Shown here: piece by piece, positions 63,151-64,000 of the stretch | Layout: the number at the start of each line of letters is the position of its first letter | Position numbering within the stretch: position 1 is the stretch's first letter | Assembly (NCBI GenBank): GCA_013397935.1 | Contig: VZRN01005622.1 | Location: 567,747 to 631,746 of the forward strand | DNA: 64,000 nt | Reading direction: 5' to 3' | Source: Dasyornis broadbenti | Lineage: Eukaryota > Chordata > Aves > Passeriformes > Dasyornithidae | Translations under genes and position numbers: made by a program | Notes under the pieces: generated by a model | Told to the model about the DNA's origin: nothing | Databases searched by the model: none | What the model saw: only the letters and a program-made list of their open reading frames with translations

Positions 63151-64000
63151 TTATATTACTTTATAATAGTTTGAATGCTGGTAAGCTGGTGCCTCAAAAC
63201 ATTAGTATTGTTTGCAGAAATGACTGATGATTTTATGTAGCGAGTTTTCATTGTGTGAATAATTGGAAACATAGTGAGAGTCATCTGTTTGAAGTCTTAA
63301 GGAAGGCTCTTGATTTTCAATTACTTTAGCACTCGACACTTTTTATGCTTTAAATTTTAGATTAGGTTGGAAAGCTTGTTTATCCTTGGGATTCCTCACC
63401 ACCCTAATTTTTTTTTTTTTTTCCCCAATGTAATACTCAGCATTTGCTTCTACTACATGGCAAATACCCACTGGAAAACTGGTTGTAACATCTCCATGAC
63501 CACATGTAAAACATGGTTGTCAGCTCTTTTGTGGACACATAGACTTCAGAAAAGCTTTCTGTTTCAAGAATGCAGGTCTGTGCTGCTTGGATAGGGAATC
63601 ATCTCCAGCAGCGGCAGCAGACCCTAGAGGGCCAACCATGGGTGGGGTGATGGGATTTTTCCCATGGGAGCAGGCCAGCCATCTCCTCTTCCAGGCAGGG
63701 GCAGTGGTACAACCACAACCCCACTGCTGCTGAAGTTACACGCTGCAGGATTCAGTGACTTTGCACATAGGCAGAAAAGGAGATGCAGGACAGCAGTGTG
63801 CTAACATGTTGCCTTGAGTCTACTTCTAACTGCTTTTAGAAATTAAAAAGCAGACTGATGAAATGGAGCTCTGGTCATCGCAGGCCAGATCTTCATTTAG
63901 TACAGATCTCTAAAGGACATCTGAGATATTACCTTTAGAACCCTTCAATAGCCATATTTACATGCAAGAAAATGTCAGCAAAGGCCTAACATAATATTTG
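63151..64000 (+). other. Sequence downstream of likely EPHA6 end
   Basis: This is flanking sequence or an extended 3' UTR. It contains a T run at 63407-63422, a moderately GC-rich patch at 63600-63740 with a short TGGGA-TTTT-TCCCA hairpin, and an alternative ATTAAA at 63842. No further gene was recognised. Confidence 0.6.

Noticed and set aside
1..64000. CRISPR array, prophage, operon or other prokaryotic system
   Set aside because: No regularly spaced repeats, no ribosome-binding-site-led genes, and the window is explained by a spliced vertebrate gene with large introns.
1..64000. Endogenous retrovirus or LTR element
   Set aside because: No long terminal repeat pair, primer-binding site or gag/pol-like frame was recognised on either strand.

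Overview
The window is vertebrate nuclear DNA, most likely from a bird. It is AT-rich and dominated by introns. All recognisable transposons are non-LTR elements of the CR1 type, including the avian signature of a CR1 3' end finishing in ATTCTATG-like octamers. A 435-base N run marks a draft-assembly gap. The species cannot be determined from this window.

The only protein-coding gene I can support is the 3' end of an Eph receptor tyrosine kinase on the + strand. The C-terminus HMMHIQEKGFHV, the linker LVMPDSPGEVPEYPLF and the variant DAWSYG identify it as EPHA6. Six coding exons are present: 10054-10115, 21072-21281, 51328-51477, 56961-57154, 59489-59638 and 62542-62656. All five introns between them have GT-AG ends and the reading phases join without a break. 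They encode the last 292 residues: the kinase from the hinge to its end, the linker, the SAM domain and a C-terminal PDZ-binding tail. Exons for the ectodomain, membrane span, juxtamembrane region and kinase N-lobe lie upstream of the window.

Layout: 1-10053 is the end of an upstream intron; 10116-21071 is an 11.0 kb intron with a (TG)12 tract and an old sense-strand CR1-like fragment; 21282-51327 is a 30 kb intron with most of the CR1 copies, a likely MIR, a palindromic ancient repeat and the gap; 51478-56960, 57155-59488 and 59639-62541 are shorter introns, the last with an old antisense CR1-like reverse-transcriptase fragment. The 3' UTR follows from 62657, with an ATTAAA candidate polyadenylation signal near 63123.

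No bacterial-style system, CRISPR array, tRNA or rRNA gene, intact transposon or intact second gene was recognised. The many short ORFs in introns look like chance. I found nothing that convincingly represents an undescribed system. The findings are mostly modest structural or regulatory candidates.
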